A stretch of DNA of 5,490 nucleotides from assembly GCA_029858245.1 (NCBI GenBank), contig JAOUFL010000163.1, positions 1-5,490 on the forward strand, in the 5' to 3' direction. Of the stretch, positions 4,420-5,490 are shown piece by piece. Source of the DNA: Candidatus Zixiibacteriota bacterium (GTDB lineage: Bacteria > Zixibacteria > MSB-5A5 > RBG-16-43-9). The notes beneath the pieces were generated by a model. That model was not told the origin of the DNA and searched no databases. It worked only from the letters and a program-made list of their open reading frames with translations. The first letter of the stretch is position 1, and the number at the start of each line of letters is the position of its first letter. The translations under genes were made by a program, and so were the position numbers.

Positions 4420-5490
4420 TTTTTTCCTCTTATCTAGTGCTATCTTTAAAACCTCAGCTACGGTTTCTACGAAAACGAACTTTACCTTCTTTTTGATCTC
4501 CTCTGGAATCTCCTCCAGGTCTTTCTGGTTATGCTTGGATAAAATAACCATTTTTATCCCTGCTCTGTAAGCAGCCAGGGATTTCTCTTTTAACCCGCCT
4601 ATGGGTAAAACCTGCCCTCTAAGGGTAATCTCCCCGCTCATAGCTAAATAGGGTTTGACCGGACGCTCAGTAAGAAGAGAAGTAATGGCAGATGCCATAG
4701 TAATTCCTGCGGAAGGTCCGTCTTTGGGAATAGAGCCAGCAGGAACGTGCACGTGGATATCATATTTCTCAAAGAAATCCTCAGCGATTCCCCATCTTTT
4801 GGAAGTAGAGCGTATATAAGAGAGAGCAGTTTGAGCGGATTCTTTCATTACCTCGCCCAGATGCCCGGTAAGTGTTAAGGATTTTTTACCCTTCATCTTA
4901 GTAGCTTCTACAAACAATATTTCTCCGCCTGTAGAAGTCCAGGCTAATCCAGGAACAACCCCTATTTGTGATGTTCTTTCCACTATCTCCTGGAAGAATT
5001 TCGGAGGACCAAGATATTCATGCAGGTTCTTAGAGTTGATCTCAACTTTCTTGATTTCATCAGAGGCTATTTTCTTAGCTACCTTTCTGCAGATCGTAGC
5101 AATCTCCCGGTCCAAGTTTCTCAAACCTGATTCCTTGGTATAATCATTTATTATTTTCTTGAGTGTCAGGTCGTTAAAAGATAAGTATTCCTGTTTCAAA
5201 CCATGGTTTTCAAGCTCTTTTGGTATAAGATATTTTCTGGCAATCTGTAACTTTTCCAGATCAGTATATCCCGGGAGCTCCAGAACTTCCATCCTGTCCC
5301 TTAACACTGGAGGTATAGGGTCCAGGATATTTGCGGTCGTGATAAACATCACCCTGGACAGGTCAAAAGGAACCTCTAAATAATGATCTGAAAATGAATG
5401 ATTCTGCTCTGGATCCAGAACCTCTAACAAAGCTGCTGCCGGGTCACCCCGGAAATCCTGTCCGATCTTATCCACCTCATCCAGCATGAA
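4408..5490 (-). CDS. lon: ATP-dependent protease Lon, C-terminal part (5' end outside the window)
   Basis: 360 residues of a bacterial Lon, roughly the C-terminal 45% of the usual length near 800. The frame stays open to the window edge, so the real start is beyond it; the first Met seen here is internal (FMLDEVDK, Walker B of the AAA+ domain). In order, numbering from that Met: the RGDPAAALLEVLDPEQN block (13-29), sensor 1 region VMFITTAN (46-53), arginine-finger region LRDRMEVL (62-69), sensor 2 region ESGLRNLDREI (119-129), then the S16 protease domain from about 170. The catalytic Ser259 sits in PKDGPSAGITMA, and Lys302 in GGLKEKSLAA, at the 43-residue spacing known for Lon. Lon degrades misfolded and regulatory proteins in the cytoplasm as a hexamer. 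A lysine-rich tail (KRKKSKK) ends the protein inside a tandem heptamer array. Nothing suggests it is broken. Confidence 0.97.
   Translation of the reverse strand, partial: FMLDEVDKIGQDFRGDPAAALLEVLDPEQNHSFSDHYLEVPFDLSRVMFITTANILDPIPPVLRDRMEVLELPGYTDLEKLQIARKYLIPKELENHGLKQEYLSFNDLTLKKIINDYTKESGLRNLDREIATICRKVAKKIASDEIKKVEINSKNLHEYLGPPKFFQEIVERTSQIGVVPGLAWTSTGGEILFVEATKMKGKKSLTLTGHLGEVMKESAQTALSYIRSTSKRWGIAEDFFEKYDIHVHVPAGSIPKDGPSAGITMASAITSLLTERPVKPYLAMSGEITLRGQVLPIGGLKEKSLAAYRAGIKMVILSKHNQKDLEEIPEEIKKKVKFVFVETVAEVLKIALDKRKKSKK

Overview
The window suggests an uncultured, AT-rich bacterium, most likely of the FCB superphylum or a neighbouring candidate phylum. Zixibacteria-like lineages fit best. 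The clues are two dockerin-like repeats ending in INFLFKGGPKP, a secreted fibre opening with the 'MINYQGKIT ... TALWTETQ' type of N-terminal domain, and intergenic spaces filled with hairpin repeats. This is inferred from protein style only; there is no rRNA or other marker gene here.

All four credible genes lie on the minus strand, so transcription runs from the right edge to the left. First comes the 3' part of lon (ATP-dependent protease, cut by the window edge). A gap of about 985 bp follows, holding repeats and control elements: a hairpin terminator for lon, two copies of a TCATTGC/GCAATGA-bounded palindromic element, a four-hairpin cluster, a consensus sigma-70-type promoter, an orphan 12-nt Shine-Dalgarno sequence and more hairpins. 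Next is a 587-aa exported fibre-like protein with five 17-residue repeats and a C-terminal peptidase S74 self-cleaving chaperone. Its stop lies 92 bp before a 151-aa exported protein with two dockerin-like calcium loops, probably in the same transcript. A second repeat-filled gap (362 bp) separates these from radC (JAMM/MPN+ family).

The fibre and dockerin-like genes form a plausible two-gene surface module, expressed from the promoter near 3876-3904 through an unusually long leader of about 447 nt. lon and radC look like ordinary chromosomal neighbours. I found no tRNA, rRNA, CRISPR array, transposase, integrase or defence operon. The unusual content is the repeat architecture (a double-hairpin module shared at 61 of 62 positions by the two gaps), the long hairpin-filled leader, and a heptamer tandem array that runs across the lon stop codon.
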